The notes under the pieces: generated by a model | Databases searched by the model: none | The model's input: the letters and a program-made list of their open reading frames with translations, nothing else | Told to the model about the DNA's origin: nothing | Assembly: GCA_948470475.1 (NCBI GenBank) | Contig: OX419337.1 | Location: 6,152,074 to 6,216,073 of the forward strand | Direction: 5' to 3' | Length of the DNA: 64,000 nt | From: Galaxea fascicularis | Taxonomy: Eukaryota; Cnidaria; Anthozoa; Scleractinia; Euphylliidae | Translations under genes and position numbers: made by a program | Shown: piece by piece, positions 49,401-56,286 of the stretch | Numbering within the stretch: the first letter of the stretch is position 1 | Layout: every line of letters begins with the position of its first letter

Positions 49401-50600
49401 TCCATTCTCAATGGGCATGTTGTTGTAACGTTAGTTGTCGTGGCCAATACTTGTGATTTCCACATCAGTGATATCTGTATTGGCCGAGTCCCGGTCGCAG
49501 AGCACCGCAGTTCGTAGTGTGGTAATGCCACAACATCATAGGCTGGTAACACGACCTTGGGTGAAGCTATTAACGTAAAACCTCAAGAGAATTAAGATAA
49601 AGGCATCCCCGGTGGTTCTAACAAGTAGTCAAATACACAGGGCCCGCGGAGCAGCTTTTAAAGCGCGGGTCGAGGGGGGAGGGGGAGGGGCGGCGCCCCC
49701 GCCTCTTTAATTTAAGGGAGGGGTCTGACTCTGAAAATGGTTAAAGGACCAGTCATAAATTTGGATTTTTTTCTCGCGAGATCCGTCAGCTACAGCCGAT
49801 CACTATTATACCGTGAAATCACTTTTCATTTTTGGGACCTGCATGCGGTCCCTGGTACACGATTATGACACTAAATCGGCCGGCAGTTATAGCTCGCTTT
49901 TCTGTCGTACAAATATTAAGGAATTACTATTCTCTACCAAGGTCCTAAAATTTGGAATTCTCTCCCAGTGTCTAAAAGTAAGAACGCGATGGAAGAAGAA
50001 GTCTGGGGAGGGGTGGGTGTGACACTAAGTGTCACGTAAACAATTTACATAGATCGAGATCGAGATATTTATTTCGCGTCGTTCGCGTCGTGTGTGTGTG
50101 TGTGCGTGGGTTTTGGTTTCTCCACCAGACTGTATCGGGGAAAATATAGTCAGAATACGACTAGCAGTCTTGCAATTACAACAACGTGGCTCTTGCTTTA
50201 TTCCGAATCTGCACGTGATACCCACGCGTTCCATATATGGGCAACACTATGATTACAACAATAGAAAACGGCTACAAGGGGAGGGGGGGGGGACTTTTCG
50301 AGAAAAATGATAAATTTAGTAAAATAGATTTCCTAAACGAAAAGTTCTTTCACAGGACAATAATGGTCGGCTTCAGCTGGCGGACCTCGCGGGAAAACAA
50401 CCAAATGTTTTACTGTTACGTTAACCATAGCTTTAACAACTGCTGTGCAGGCCCTACTAGGGCGATCTCCCTTAAATTGTGCAAAGTTTTTTATTATTTG
50501 AGTTTTTAATAAGCTTACCACTTGAAGCAAGCCTGCCATTCAACGTCATAGCCAGGAAAAAGAAAAACATCTTGATTGTACTGAGATATGTCGGTGTCAT
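29935..50600 (-). CDS. Ig/LRR/GCC2-GCC3 multi-pass membrane receptor-like protein (22 coding exons)
   Basis: The exons were joined by hand using GT-AG sites and reading phase. Total coding length is 3,876 nt (1,291 aa), divisible by three with no internal stop. Domains in order: signal peptide (about 1-27), one C2-type Ig domain (28-106), Cys-rich N-cap (107-146), about nine LRR units (147-361), a linker, Cys-rich GCC2/GCC3 (ephrin-receptor-like) repeats and a GYEGPVC...GYYK Cys module (387-650), a polytopic membrane region (about 650-1,040), and an acidic hydrophilic tail to 1,291. The architecture implies a cell-surface protein binding ligands or partners through Ig and LRR modules; ligand and signalling are unknown. 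I recognise no named orthologue. The membrane part is not a classic rhodopsin-type 7TM. A 5' UTR intron is possible (acceptor near 50,627; candidate donor at 51,203-51,208). Extra LRR or cassette exons may have been missed. Confidence 0.85.
30319..30970 (-). CDS. receptor exon: cytoplasmic tail
   Basis: 652 nt, phase 1 to 2. After an amphipathic start (VEYFAHVLRFLRQWVKHPHW) the segment is hydrophilic and acidic, with many D and E residues (EIMELDEEVKVEMCDQETQT). No catalytic domain is recognised. It contains a degenerate internal repeat (VDVHEIDVGVHEVDG). The donor is GTGAGT. Confidence 0.88.
31863..31948. repeat. short foldback repeat in receptor intron
   Basis: The inverted arms gtcaaccccctccc...ttcaatgttgaa (31,863-31,892) and ttcaacattgaaaaggagg...gggggtc (31,921-31,948) frame a 28-bp centre. 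It is MITE-like or a relic. Confidence 0.5.
32324..32624 (-). CDS. receptor exon: distal membrane helices
   Basis: 301 nt, phase 0 to 1. Hydrophobic segments around IALTSGLILVG, MTCVLAALYGMLFAYTAPI, KLMVSALSVTFVNLAIGAV and VIFKITVIGANTLVIGQLI. The donor is GTAAGG. Confidence 0.9.
32858..33415 (-). CDS. receptor exon: polytopic membrane region
   Basis: 558 nt, phase 0 to 0. Three hydrophobic segments: around LNAAVIALFFAIYWIRKLMI, LIYRNLFFFLFVTYLS and LLLIGAYVNLIYIFGLPAFC. They are separated by a Cys-rich loop (CSKTANVLPPACRRLC and following). It ends KTWYWEVIEMMRK before donor GTAACC. Confidence 0.9.
33842..33979 (-). CDS. receptor exon: VTYGLLEAFSFVSWPDALDE
   Basis: 138 nt, phase 0 to 0, 46 codons. 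Semi-hydrophobic, part of the membrane or re-entrant region (ILQLNFLQIAPMHCLIPRLK). The donor is GTACGC. Confidence 0.85.
34041..34080. repeat. C-rich tract in intron
   Basis: Polypyrimidine with runs of C up to 13. The minus (transcribed-sense) strand is G-rich and could form a G-quadruplex. Confidence 0.6.
34390..34675 (-). CDS. receptor exon: GYEGPVC module and first membrane helix
   Basis: 286 nt, phase 2 to 0. It reads SCVGGIKSLDNPCVPGYEGP, VCGICSHGYYKQIQSCKKCP, then a hydrophobic helix (VALQLGIIVASLLFIAAVVM) followed by basic WYSKKKVK. The positive charge after the helix suggests the cytosolic side. Confidence 0.9.
34986..35014. repeat. (ATT)n microsatellite abutting a splice donor
   Basis: About nine ATT units run straight into the minus-strand donor GT at 35,014-35,015, so the intron begins gt-aat-aat-aat. 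Confidence 0.85.
35016..35316 (-). CDS. receptor exon: Cys-rich extracellular module
   Basis: 301 nt, phase 1 to 2. It contains ACNCLDGFYRTNIFGKCWEC, DCKGDYLNLKPGYWWAWQNG and ends PRPTKCPRER, in the style of other Cys-rich modules that precede polytopic membrane regions in invertebrate proteins. The donor GTAAT runs directly into an (AAT)n microsatellite. Confidence 0.88.
35496..35621 (-). CDS. receptor exon: GCC2/GCC3 repeat
   Basis: 126 nt, phase 1 to 1. It reads GGFISDSVSYVAKECQTCPI, then GRRTKNCRACPRG, completing the Cys-rich motif. The donor GTTCGT is less typical but fits the phase. Confidence 0.82.
35836..36122. repeat. tandem-like direct repeat pair in intron
   Basis: Copy 1 (about 35,836-35,926) and copy 2 (about 36,019-36,122) share the same series of blocks: agtgtgt, atgacgt, gttg(g/a)aggagc, aaaggaacgg, the gcca(t/c)gttggagga core and tc(c/g)tctg(g/a)gaatt. 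The second has an extra ~14 bp. Probably a dispersed-repeat relic. Confidence 0.55.
36591..36805 (-). CDS. receptor exon: linker and first GCC2/GCC3 repeat
   Basis: 215 nt, phase 2 to 1. The first part is non-repetitive (NPAYNETEEIEIVAKSYERA); it ends in CPEGTYSLKDKGCVECPPG, an ephrin-receptor-like GCC2/GCC3 motif that continues into the next exon. Confidence 0.85.
37566..37640 (-). CDS. receptor linker exon (TLNDDLVATV)
   Basis: 75 nt, phase 2 to 2. TLNDDLVATVRYYTTKGEDR and following; no recognised domain. It joins in frame to the last LRR exon and to the Cys-rich exon. Confidence 0.75.
37886..37918. repeat. (TAA)n microsatellite
   Basis: About ten uninterrupted TAA units in a receptor intron. 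Confidence 0.85.
39538..39577. repeat. polypyrimidine C/T tract in intron
   Basis: A near-pure C/T run with C blocks of 3-7 separated by T pairs; G-rich on the minus strand. Confidence 0.6.
39731..39820 (-). CDS. receptor last LRR exon (MLSDNVITEV)
   Basis: 90 nt, phase 2 to 2. MLSDNVITEVQSKAFGFG starts as an LRR, then leaves the pattern (SESPKGGMKV), so it ends the repeat block. The acceptor ACCAAAG is weak; the donor GTAAGT is strong. Confidence 0.75.
40372..40443 (-). CDS. receptor LRR exon (LLNYNNITII)
   Basis: 72 nt, phase 2 to 2. LLNYNNITIIPKEAFFRHRR is an LRR with a glycosylation site NIT. The donor is GTAAG. Confidence 0.88.
40752..40886. mobile_element. foldback element with GGCGGCCAT arms
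   Basis: The left arm GGCGGCCATTTTGGTGGTCA (from 40,763) pairs with the right arm ending at 40,878 (accaccaacatggccgcc) with one mismatch; weaker pairing continues outward. The centre is about 75 bp. MITE-like, non-coding. Confidence 0.6.
41543..41614 (-). CDS. receptor LRR exon (FLQHNAIPAF)
   Basis: 72 nt, phase 2 to 2. FLQHNAIPAFNKHTFGSVLN is an LRR. The donor is GTAAG. Confidence 0.88.
42463..42513 (-). CDS. receptor short exon, partial LRR (tentative)
   Basis: 51 nt, phase 2 to 2, reading CVPNFRNDTHRDVYIR. Its end aligns with the second half of the LRR unit (FRNDTHRDVYIR versus FANLTELQYL), so it could be a shortened repeat. Acceptor TATAG and donor GTAAGG are acceptable. It may be skipped, because the frame is kept either way. 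Confidence 0.45.
42888..42959 (-). CDS. receptor LRR exon (SLSFNKIERL)
   Basis: 72 nt, phase 2 to 2. SLSFNKIERLPDTIFANLTE is a canonical LRR. The acceptor is TTTCAG and the donor GTAAG. Confidence 0.9.
43185..43405. repeat. (CAAT)n / (CCAA)n microsatellite
   Basis: A decayed CCAACCAAT-type tetranucleotide tract from about 43,185 grows into clean (CAAT)n at 43,323-43,405, interrupted once by accaaccaac. Confidence 0.85.
43796..43867 (-). CDS. receptor LRR exon (NLSSNNIETL)
   Basis: 72 nt, phase 2 to 2. NLSSNNIETLDEDIFSNLTR is a canonical LRR. The donor is GTACGT. Confidence 0.9.
44273..44456. mobile_element. foldback MITE with 68-bp arms
   Basis: The left arm 44,273-44,340 and right arm 44,389-44,456 are inverted copies with one mismatch in 68 bp. 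Arm start: TTCAATAGGCCATTTCCGAG. The inner sequence pairs further but imperfectly. If the termini are GGCC, the flanks give TA on both sides; the true ends are uncertain. Near-identical arms suggest recent origin. Confidence 0.75.
45031..45068. repeat. C-rich tract and short (AC)n
   Basis: A pyrimidine run with C blocks up to 11, followed by cacacacacac, inside a receptor intron. Confidence 0.6.
45131..45202 (-). CDS. receptor LRR exon (DLSSNDISVV)
   Basis: 72 nt, phase 2 to 2. DLSSNDISVVPPGLFSMLTQ is a canonical LRR. The donor is GTAAG. Confidence 0.9.
45333..45404 (-). CDS. receptor LRR exon (FLGENHIGTI)
   Basis: 72 nt, phase 2 to 2. FLGENHIGTIHADIFHNLTD fits LxxNxIxxIxxxxFxxLxxL. It has a glycosylation site NLT and donor GTAAG. 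Confidence 0.88.
45857..46035. repeat. degenerate (GACA)n tract
   Basis: Imperfect gacagacag units with many interruptions. The minus-strand open frame here (Cys/Leu/Val-rich) is a product of this repeat and not a gene. Confidence 0.7.
46188..46259 (-). CDS. receptor LRR exon (YVYESYLKIL)
   Basis: 72 nt, phase 2 to 2. The LRR pattern is degenerate at the front (YVYESYLKILSANMF) with a good second half (FSSLINMRYL). The acceptor is CTACAG and the donor GTGAGT. Confidence 0.75.
46667..46694. repeat. (AAAT)n microsatellite
   Basis: About six AAAT units. They lie in the centre of a weak inverted repeat (ctaatttttatttt at 46,641; aaaataaaaattag ending at 46,715), perhaps a decayed foldback element. 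Confidence 0.6.
47251..47371 (-). CDS. receptor exon 3: Cys-rich LRR N-terminal cap
   Basis: 121 nt, phase 1 to 2. It reads CPRCSRGEGEW... and ends CAPSLVEVL, with four cysteines before the first LRR, like an LRRNT cap. The acceptor is CAG and the donor GTAAG. Confidence 0.7.
47613..47866. mobile_element. 254-bp PIF/Harbinger-type MITE with TTA TSD
   Basis: The terminal inverted repeats start GGCCATGTCCACACTGATGC and are identical for 33 bp. TTA lies immediately outside both ends (47,610-47,612 and 47,867-47,869). A 3-bp TTA/TAA duplication and GG-starting termini are typical of PIF/Harbinger. The interior is full of 'gaaaacgc' motifs. Non-autonomous. Confidence 0.8.
47870..48737 (-). pseudogene. 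frameshifted coding-like block with a membrane segment, in receptor intron
   Basis: Three successive minus-strand open stretches in different frames look like one broken reading frame. From 48,737 (first ATG at 48,660) the frame is hydrophilic (VKPLTIAHAVRGRPTLNDDG). It shifts near 48,465 to a frame reading VHKGFDLSGNFDTNSLGPGE and then a hydrophobic part (NVFTFMAIVTSISFLLYTLD ... LVLCVILYLRVF). It shifts again near 48,140 (KCEVFEKAMQLSVHDQRDAL) and stops at the PIF/Harbinger MITE. A good donor-like GTAAGT lies at the second break, so a spliced exon is possible. No homologue recognised. Confidence 0.35.
48868..48895. other. ACTCGGGC...GCCCGAGT hairpin
   Basis: The arms actcgggccttcc / ggaagcccgagt pair with one bulge around a 3-bp loop. 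A related short hairpin (cactcg...cgagtg) lies at 47,431-47,449, so the two frame the frameshifted coding-like block in inverted orientation. Confidence 0.5.
49330..49566 (-). CDS. receptor exon 2: Ig domain
   Basis: 237 nt, phase 1 to 1, the classic symmetric Ig-domain exon. It contains the paired cysteines in ELRCSATG and KYICKATNQYG, the core Trp in LMWKS and a glycosylation site NVT. The donor is GTAAGA. Confidence 0.88.
50519..50600 (-). CDS. receptor exon 1: start codon and signal peptide
   Basis: ATG is at 50,598-50,600. It encodes 27 residues with a hydrophobic core MFFFFLAMTLNG, a typical signal peptide, then donor GTAAGC. It ends in phase 1, the usual phase between a signal peptide and an Ig domain. 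The translation begins MTPTYLSTIK; a second in-frame ATG (M11) could also serve as start. Confidence 0.8.
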
Positions 50601-51723
50601 GGTCTCTTTACATCGGAAAATTATCTCTGCAAAACCAATAGAACATCAGTGAGATTATTTCAATCATCACTGGAAAGATGTTTTCAACATAATCGGGCCG
50701 TAATATCGCGACTTATGGTCGAGACAACATTGAATTCTACCTCAATAAGAGCCGTTTGATTTCAAAATACCTTTCATCCGACAACGTTCTATATTTACTT
50801 AGTATTTAGTTCTGAGCCAAAACGACCGGCTGGTCCTGCAGTGCTTCATAACATCACCCATGAGTAAACCCAATCAGCGAATAATGTCTATTCATTTTAT
50901 AAACTCGCTTTAAGCTCTTCATCTAGCTGCCGGCAAAAAAAACTTTAAGCCCAACCAGGTTATCACCTGTGAGTGATGGATCCAGACCTTAGAGATAACG
51001 GAGGGGAGGGGGGGAAGAGGAGGGGAGAAGGTGGAAGAGGACGGGTGCTCTCAAACTTGTTTTTACTCGTTCGGAAGTTTGGCACCTCGGCCTTCGCGGG
51101 CCTCGTCTTTAGTCCAAAAATAAGGGGATAGGAGGGTTCGTCCCCCTCCCCCCTCCCCTGGATTTGCCACTGCCTATAGTGGAAAGTGAAACATTTATTT
51201 ACACTCACGATATTTCATGGAGGAATTAGCTACAGGGGACTCAAGCGACCAACGAATCCAGAAACACTGAGAAAGGAAACAATAGAGAAAGCTTGACTGT
51301 AATTTTAGCATTGCAGAAGCTGTAGAGGGACCAAATGTATCTCAAAGTATCTTACCCTACAGACTTTAAAGGCAAGAATTATGAATATTACAACGCAATT
51401 ACCTCAGATATCGTCTCCTGAATGCTTCTGCGGTCAAGATAGTTTTAACTTACACAGTTTGATCTGATGGGATTCTTTCACTAAACATTTAATTTGGACC
51501 CAAATGGAGTGTTTAGTGAACGGACCGTAACGTTTTTCAGATCAGTTCTAGTAAAGCCGTTATCGGCTTTCAGAATTTGCCAGTTTTTCGCTCTATTTCG
51601 CACCTCAATGCCCTCAAACACACGAATTAGTTTTCCATTAAAGGAGAAAGTTGTACGTGATCTTTCATGAAAGAAAATGTCACCTTTTCAACATACGTAT
51701 ACTTTTAAGGTCGTGAGAACAGA
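50601..51723. other. upstream region of receptor gene, no gene recognised
   Basis: It holds a possible 5' UTR acceptor (minus ttttgcag, ending near 50,627), a possible donor (minus GTGAGT, 51,203-51,208) and a G-rich tract at 51,001-51,030 with a C-rich run at 51,142-51,159. No promoter motif is clear. Confidence 0.4.
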
Positions 51724-51756
51724 ATGAGGTTTCACCGAAACAAGCACTTGGACACC

Positions 51757-52468
51757 TACCCTGCGAGCAGAGGTCCTTCGACCTTCCTAGAAAAGTCGGG
51801 AAGAGGAAGAGACCTCTGCCAGCCGGCTCGACTTTTCCTGTTGAGCATGCGTTGAATAAAATGTAATCAAGCCTTTATTAGCCTCGCTTTCATATAAAAT
51901 TTCAAACACGCATGCATCCTTTAACCGATCGAGGCTCTCTGAGTCCACTTTACACGCTTTAATTCCCAGCTTTTCACATGAGCCTATCTGATCTGCGATC
52001 AGCGAAATTAGCGGAGAGATCACAACTACTATTGGGTCAGTCGGGAACTGTTTGAGACCAGAAGAAGAAAGTTCTTTCACAACAACAGGGCAAAGTTGAT
52101 AGATCATTGATTTGTTATGGCCGGTAGGCAAGCAAACAAATGAATCTTTTCCACACAGAAAATTATTCAAGACCTTAAACTGGTTTTCTGTGAGCTTAAC
52201 TATTCCAGTGTTCACTTTTCCCAGTGCGCTGTTCACTGCTTTGTCAAAGACTTTCTTTGAGAGAGCTACCGCGGGCATCTATTAAGTCAGCAATTCCATC
52301 AAGGAGTATGCGCACTGCAGTAAAACGGTAAAAACTGGTTTTAAACCGAACTGACTCATCCATTTCGGTGGATGAGCGGCAGATCAAAGAAAGTCGAGCC
52401 GGCTGGCAGAGGTCTCTTCCTCTTCTCGACTTTTCTAGGAAGATCGAAGGACCTCTGCTCGCAGGGTA
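51757..52468. mobile_element. 712-bp MULE-like non-autonomous element with RecQ fragment
   Basis: The terminal inverted repeats are 79 bp (51,757-51,835 and 52,390-52,468) with 2 mismatches. They begin TACCCTGCGAGCAGAGGTCC. TTGGACACC occurs directly outside both ends (51,748-51,756 and 52,469-52,477), a perfect 9-bp target duplication. Long inverted repeats with a 9-bp duplication are the hallmark of Mutator-like (MULE) elements. No transposase is present. The interior carries a minus-strand RecQ-helicase N-terminal fragment whose end reads into the left repeat, like gene fragments carried by Pack-MULEs. Confidence 0.85.
51787..52278 (-). pseudogene. RecQ-type DNA helicase N-terminal fragment inside MULE
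   Basis: 163 codons from ATG 52,276-52,278, with an in-frame stop just upstream. Visible RecQ features: a Q-motif-like lead (KLTENQFKVLNNFLCGKDSF), motif I CLPTGHNKSMIYQLCPVV, and motif Ia VVVISPLISLIADQI. The frame stops before the DExH box, so no helicase activity is expected. Motif I has HN where GG or GY-G is usual (LPTGxGKS); the Lys-Ser is kept. The last residues (about RLAEVSSSSRLF) come from the inverted repeat. Resemblance is to the WRN/RecQ group; the exact parent is unknown. It could also be a remnant of an element's own helicase. Confidence 0.7.
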
Positions 52469-52696
52469 TTGGACACCCTACAACACAGTTTTGATGCGCT
52501 CGTGTTTAATTATGATCGTCTGCGGAAGATGCTTTCGAAGGCATTTGTTTACACAAAAAAGTATTTTAGCGCTCGACCTAACCAGGTTCTTCAGGAAAAC
52601 AAAGTAAACGATGGGGAAACTGAACTGCTGAATTTCCTAAGAAAAATTCTCTCTGATAAACAGACTCCTCCATGTGCACATATTTTTATCCCGTAG

Positions 52697-55235
52697 AAGT
52701 CTTCTGCGCAAGTGCTTCAGCCAAGTACACTTTCTCACGTTTTTAAAGTAAGACGCACCTTTTATATCATTTAAATGAAAAAGCAACCCTGAAATTAAAA
52801 AAAAAGAGAAAGACGAGTGATGTTTTTTAGTTTCAAGAGGACCGCCAAAGCTTCAGATTCTGCGTAAACATTGATTGCACCTTCAAAAACGGAGAAATGA
52901 ATATCTGATCGTTTTCGGTAAAATTGGGGTAACTGTGAAATACATACTCACCAGTGCGATTCAGGAATCACAGAAAAGGACAAGCAGATATCCTCCTTGC
53001 AACTGTATGTATAGTGAACAATCGAATGAGCATCTATATAGTGGCTTATTTTCTTAAGACGCTTTTTGTAAAAACACCTTGCATTTCTGAATAAAAGCCT
53101 ACGTGAACTGACAGTGACTAGCCTTAATTGGTACATCCATGCGATTCGACTGTTGGGCATTTTTAAAAACACGAAATGCAATTGGCTGCGCCTGTTGTCA
53201 AAAAAACTGCCCAAGAGCGCGTGCCATGAAAATTGCCGCAAGCATGAAAAATTAGCTGACGAGAAGAAAACCTCCCTCGTCGAAGTTTGAATAGATTGTT
53301 CACAGAACTTTGCCATAAAAGTTAAACAACTTGTTCTTTTTGGACACTGATAGATGCCCTACTGTTTGCTCCTTGCCAACAATTGGGCGATGAAAGAAAT
53401 GAGCTTGCCCTTTAAATATTTGCTGACCCGCAATAAAAGATCTGTGCTTTTGGTTCAAGTTCGCTCAAATTTTTCGACCTTGAACAACACAGTACTGATA
53501 ATTAATGGCAACTCTATCCAGTGCTGTGATCGACTTAAGAAAGTTAATGACACTACAACTTGACTTACAAACCTAACTAATCGAACAACAGATGTATCGG
53601 CATAGATTGATTTCCTGAGCGTCACGCTGTTAAACGTTTGGAATTACCTATATCTTGGTTCCTACCGAAGCTTTTGACGAGTAAAAAGCTATAAGGTTTT
53701 GTTATGTTAATAACCGGGTAGGACCATGCCGATAAAATAATATAAAGCAGGTGCTTTCAGGTGACGGTTTTTATACCAACGAAAGGCCATTACCCTGTAA
53801 AAGAGAATAAGCGATATTTTTAGCTTATGGAGGTTCGAGTTTTAATTTTACCTTTAGCGAAATTGCAGCCCTGTCTGATAAATTGACTCGTTAATAATTT
53901 TCTGTATTGCAGCTTTCTTTAAAAAGAATCCCAATCGATAAGTTTCACTTTTTGCTGATATGACAAAGAAAAAAAAGGTGTTTCTTGAAAAAATTGGAAA
54001 GTTGCAGAATGTTAATCTCAAGCAAGTTTATGACAAATAACATATTAGATATCCAGGTCCTGAATAATTAACAGTGAACATAAATCACTGTTTTGAAGGT
54101 TAGAATTCTGTATCTAATATTTTTGCAAACTAACGTAAACAAAATAATCAAATTTTCTCACAATCCAACAAGATCCGTTTTTACAGATCGCAAATAATTA
54201 CTCGACATTTATTATCTCTAGACGTCATCACTTGGGTTTAATTTAGTGAGTATTCCGAAGCTGTTTTTGTTTGCTGGTTTTTGAAGATTACGTCACTGTT
54301 ATCCAAACGCACGGGGAACCAACAGCTTCATTAAAAGTCCTATTTTGGCAGTAAAGTTCAGTTGGTTCACATTTCCCCTATTCAGCTAGTCCTGTCCATA
54401 AAACTATTCTCAGTCGTGGGCGAACTCGCTTCCAACTAATGCATTAAATTCAGTTTGAGGCCGCCGGGCTAGCTGCAATTATAAATTGAGCACGTTCGAC
54501 AGAGAGGTGACAAATTTAAAGCTTTGACAATTTCGCTTAATGAAAATGTTGTCCAACTTAAGCTTAAAAAAACAAATTATTTTTTTTCAATTTAGTCTCA
54601 GTCGTGTTAAAATTCAGCCTCACACCTGTCTTTAAGCTGTAGTTTTAAGCAATATTCACCAGGTCTATAAGAAAAGGCGCCAGTGTTCTCTCAATTCAAA
54701 CTCATTATTAATCTAAATCGTAAAAACATCTATGTAGTATCTTCTAGAACAAGTAGATAAACTTTAGGTGGGTACAATATTAATACTGACCCAAGTTTGA
54801 TTTACCTGGAAAATTTGTCCATGGTCAAATCATCTTTTAAAATTAAAGTTACATTTTTCTCCCTGTGTAAGAAATAATTTTACTGCCGTGAGCAACCAGA
54901 TTTACTGACGCCTTAAACCTTGGAGATTTTTTTGTTCTGCTCCCTGATTGTCTCTGCTCATTGATATGATGAACCATGCTCATGACTTGATCTCGATAAA
55001 ATGATGGAATAGGAGTGCACGAACAACAGACTGAGCAACTGCGTGCAATATCTGAGCTTTTATATATTAGCATTTAAAATCAGCATTTGATATTAATATT
55101 AGGATTTAAAATCAACCTATAGTTGTTATTTTAAACTGTATAACAGAACTGAATTGTTGTCGTTCTTTTTAATAAAAGTAATGTGCTATGTATAATTATC
55201 CGCTGCATTTATGATGAAGTATGGCGTTTTTTAAC
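52697..55235. other. AT-rich intergenic DNA, no gene recognised
   Basis: Only short, low-complexity open frames. I see no exon with domain features, no tRNA and no clear repeat. It lies between the MULE and the 3' end of the GPCR. Confidence 0.55.
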
Positions 55236-56222
55236 TTAAAAATTTATCGGACGGATCTGTGTTCTAGAACATTTTAGAAATCTCTTCAATGCAGCACGAT
55301 AATTTCCACTGAAAGTGAAGCAGATGAAAGGATTGATTCCACAATAAATCCTAACCATAAACCATACAATGTGAAAGCAGATATTGAAGCTACAGGTTGA
55401 AACCCCGTCCCAAGCAAAGAGGTTTAACAAAATGATAATGCTCCAGGGTATCCAACACAGAGAAAACCCTGACAAGATAGCAATTGCCATCTTCAGCACG
55501 TTTCTGTTTCTTCTCTTTCGTGCTCGCTCAGTAACGGGTAATTGTTCACCTGGAATTGCCTGTGACTTAAGCTTAACAACGATGACGGAGTACAGTATTA
55601 CCAACGCACCGAGAGGGATATAAAGAAGTACAACATAATCTGCCAGGACGTAATAGCGAAGAGTGAAAGACTCTCCAAACACTTCACTCCAACGATTTTC
55701 ACAAAATAACTGTCCTTCTTTTGCAACAAGTTTGTAAGTGAAGAGATCTGGAGAGATGGCTGCCATGGCGAAGATCCACGTGGCGAGAATGAGAACGGTG
55801 CACAGCTTTGAACTGATGAGTGGAGAACGAAGTGGAAATACCGCCGCTCCAAAACGATCCACTGCCATCAGAAGTAGGCTCTGGATAGACACGTAACTGG
55901 ATACGTTCACTAAGAAGGGGACCAGCTTACACAAGGCCTGACCAAGAGCACCGCCGAGAAGCCACGAGTTCGCCGAGTACAAATATACTACTTCCGGAGG
56001 GAACAAGAATATGGGATACAGCAAGTCGGATATGGCCATGCTGGCGATGAAAAAGTTGATAGGTTTTCTCAAGGTTTGCGTCTTGCAAACAATTATTCCT
56101 ACAAAGGAATTCCCAAGGAGCGAAACGATAAATATCAAGCAATAACCGACGGTTTTTGCTATTTTGGCTGCTGCAGAATTGAATGAAATGGCGCAGTTTG
56201 TTCCTGTCACAGTTGTGTTCAT
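55236..56222 (-). CDS. class A (rhodopsin-like) GPCR, intronless
   Basis: 328 aa in one exon, a normal length for the family. Landmarks: N-glycosylation NTT at 2-4; TM1 GNSFVG (N38); TM2 ASMAISDLL (D66); C98 at the top of TM3 paired with C174 in loop 2; DRY box changed to DRF (122-124); W150 in TM4; basic third loop TERARKRRNR; TM6 CWIPW (256-260); TM7 GINPFICF instead of NPxxY (N297, P298); a basic C-terminal tail with Cys. The style is that of peptide-type receptors, of which cnidarians have many intronless copies. Ligand and G protein are unknown. It should act at the plasma membrane. It starts at the first ATG, before the hydrophobic TM1. Confidence 0.93.
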   Translation of the reverse strand: MNTTVTGTNCAISFNSAAAKIAKTVGYCLIFIVSLLGNSFVGIIVCKTQTLRKPINFFIASMAISDLLYPIFLFPPEVVYLYSANSWLLGGALGQALCKLVPFLVNVSSYVSIQSLLLMAVDRFGAAVFPLRSPLISSKLCTVLILATWIFAMAAISPDLFTYKLVAKEGQLFCENRWSEVFGESFTLRYYVLADYVVLLYIPLGALVILYSVIVVKLKSQAIPGEQLPVTERARKRRNRNVLKMAIAILSGFSLCWIPWSIIILLNLFAWDGVSTCSFNICFHIVWFMVRIYCGINPFICFTFSGNYRAALKRFLKCSRTQIRPINF

Positions 56223-56279
56223 GTTTGCAGACTATTCCGCGCTTGATGGTTTTGTTGCTTCCCTCGCAAACTGATTTGT

Positions 56280-56286
56280 TTTTATA
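56280..56286 (-). promoter_or_regulatory. possible TATA box of the GPCR
   Basis: TATAAAA on the minus strand, about 60 bp upstream of the ATG. The position suits an intronless gene with a short leader. Inferred from motif and spacing only. Confidence 0.45.

Larger units (their letters stand above)
51724..52696 (+). pseudogene. short open frame interrupted by the MULE insertion
   Basis: ATG at 51,724 runs in frame through the first target-duplication copy (ends 51,756). After the second copy the frame continues from 52,478 to TAG at 52,694-52,696. Without element and duplicate it would be 83 codons, with a stretch YDRLRKMLSKAFVYTKKYF and acidic end. No domain recognised. The continuity may be chance, but codon-like composition on both sides suggests an exon or small gene. 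Confidence 0.35.
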
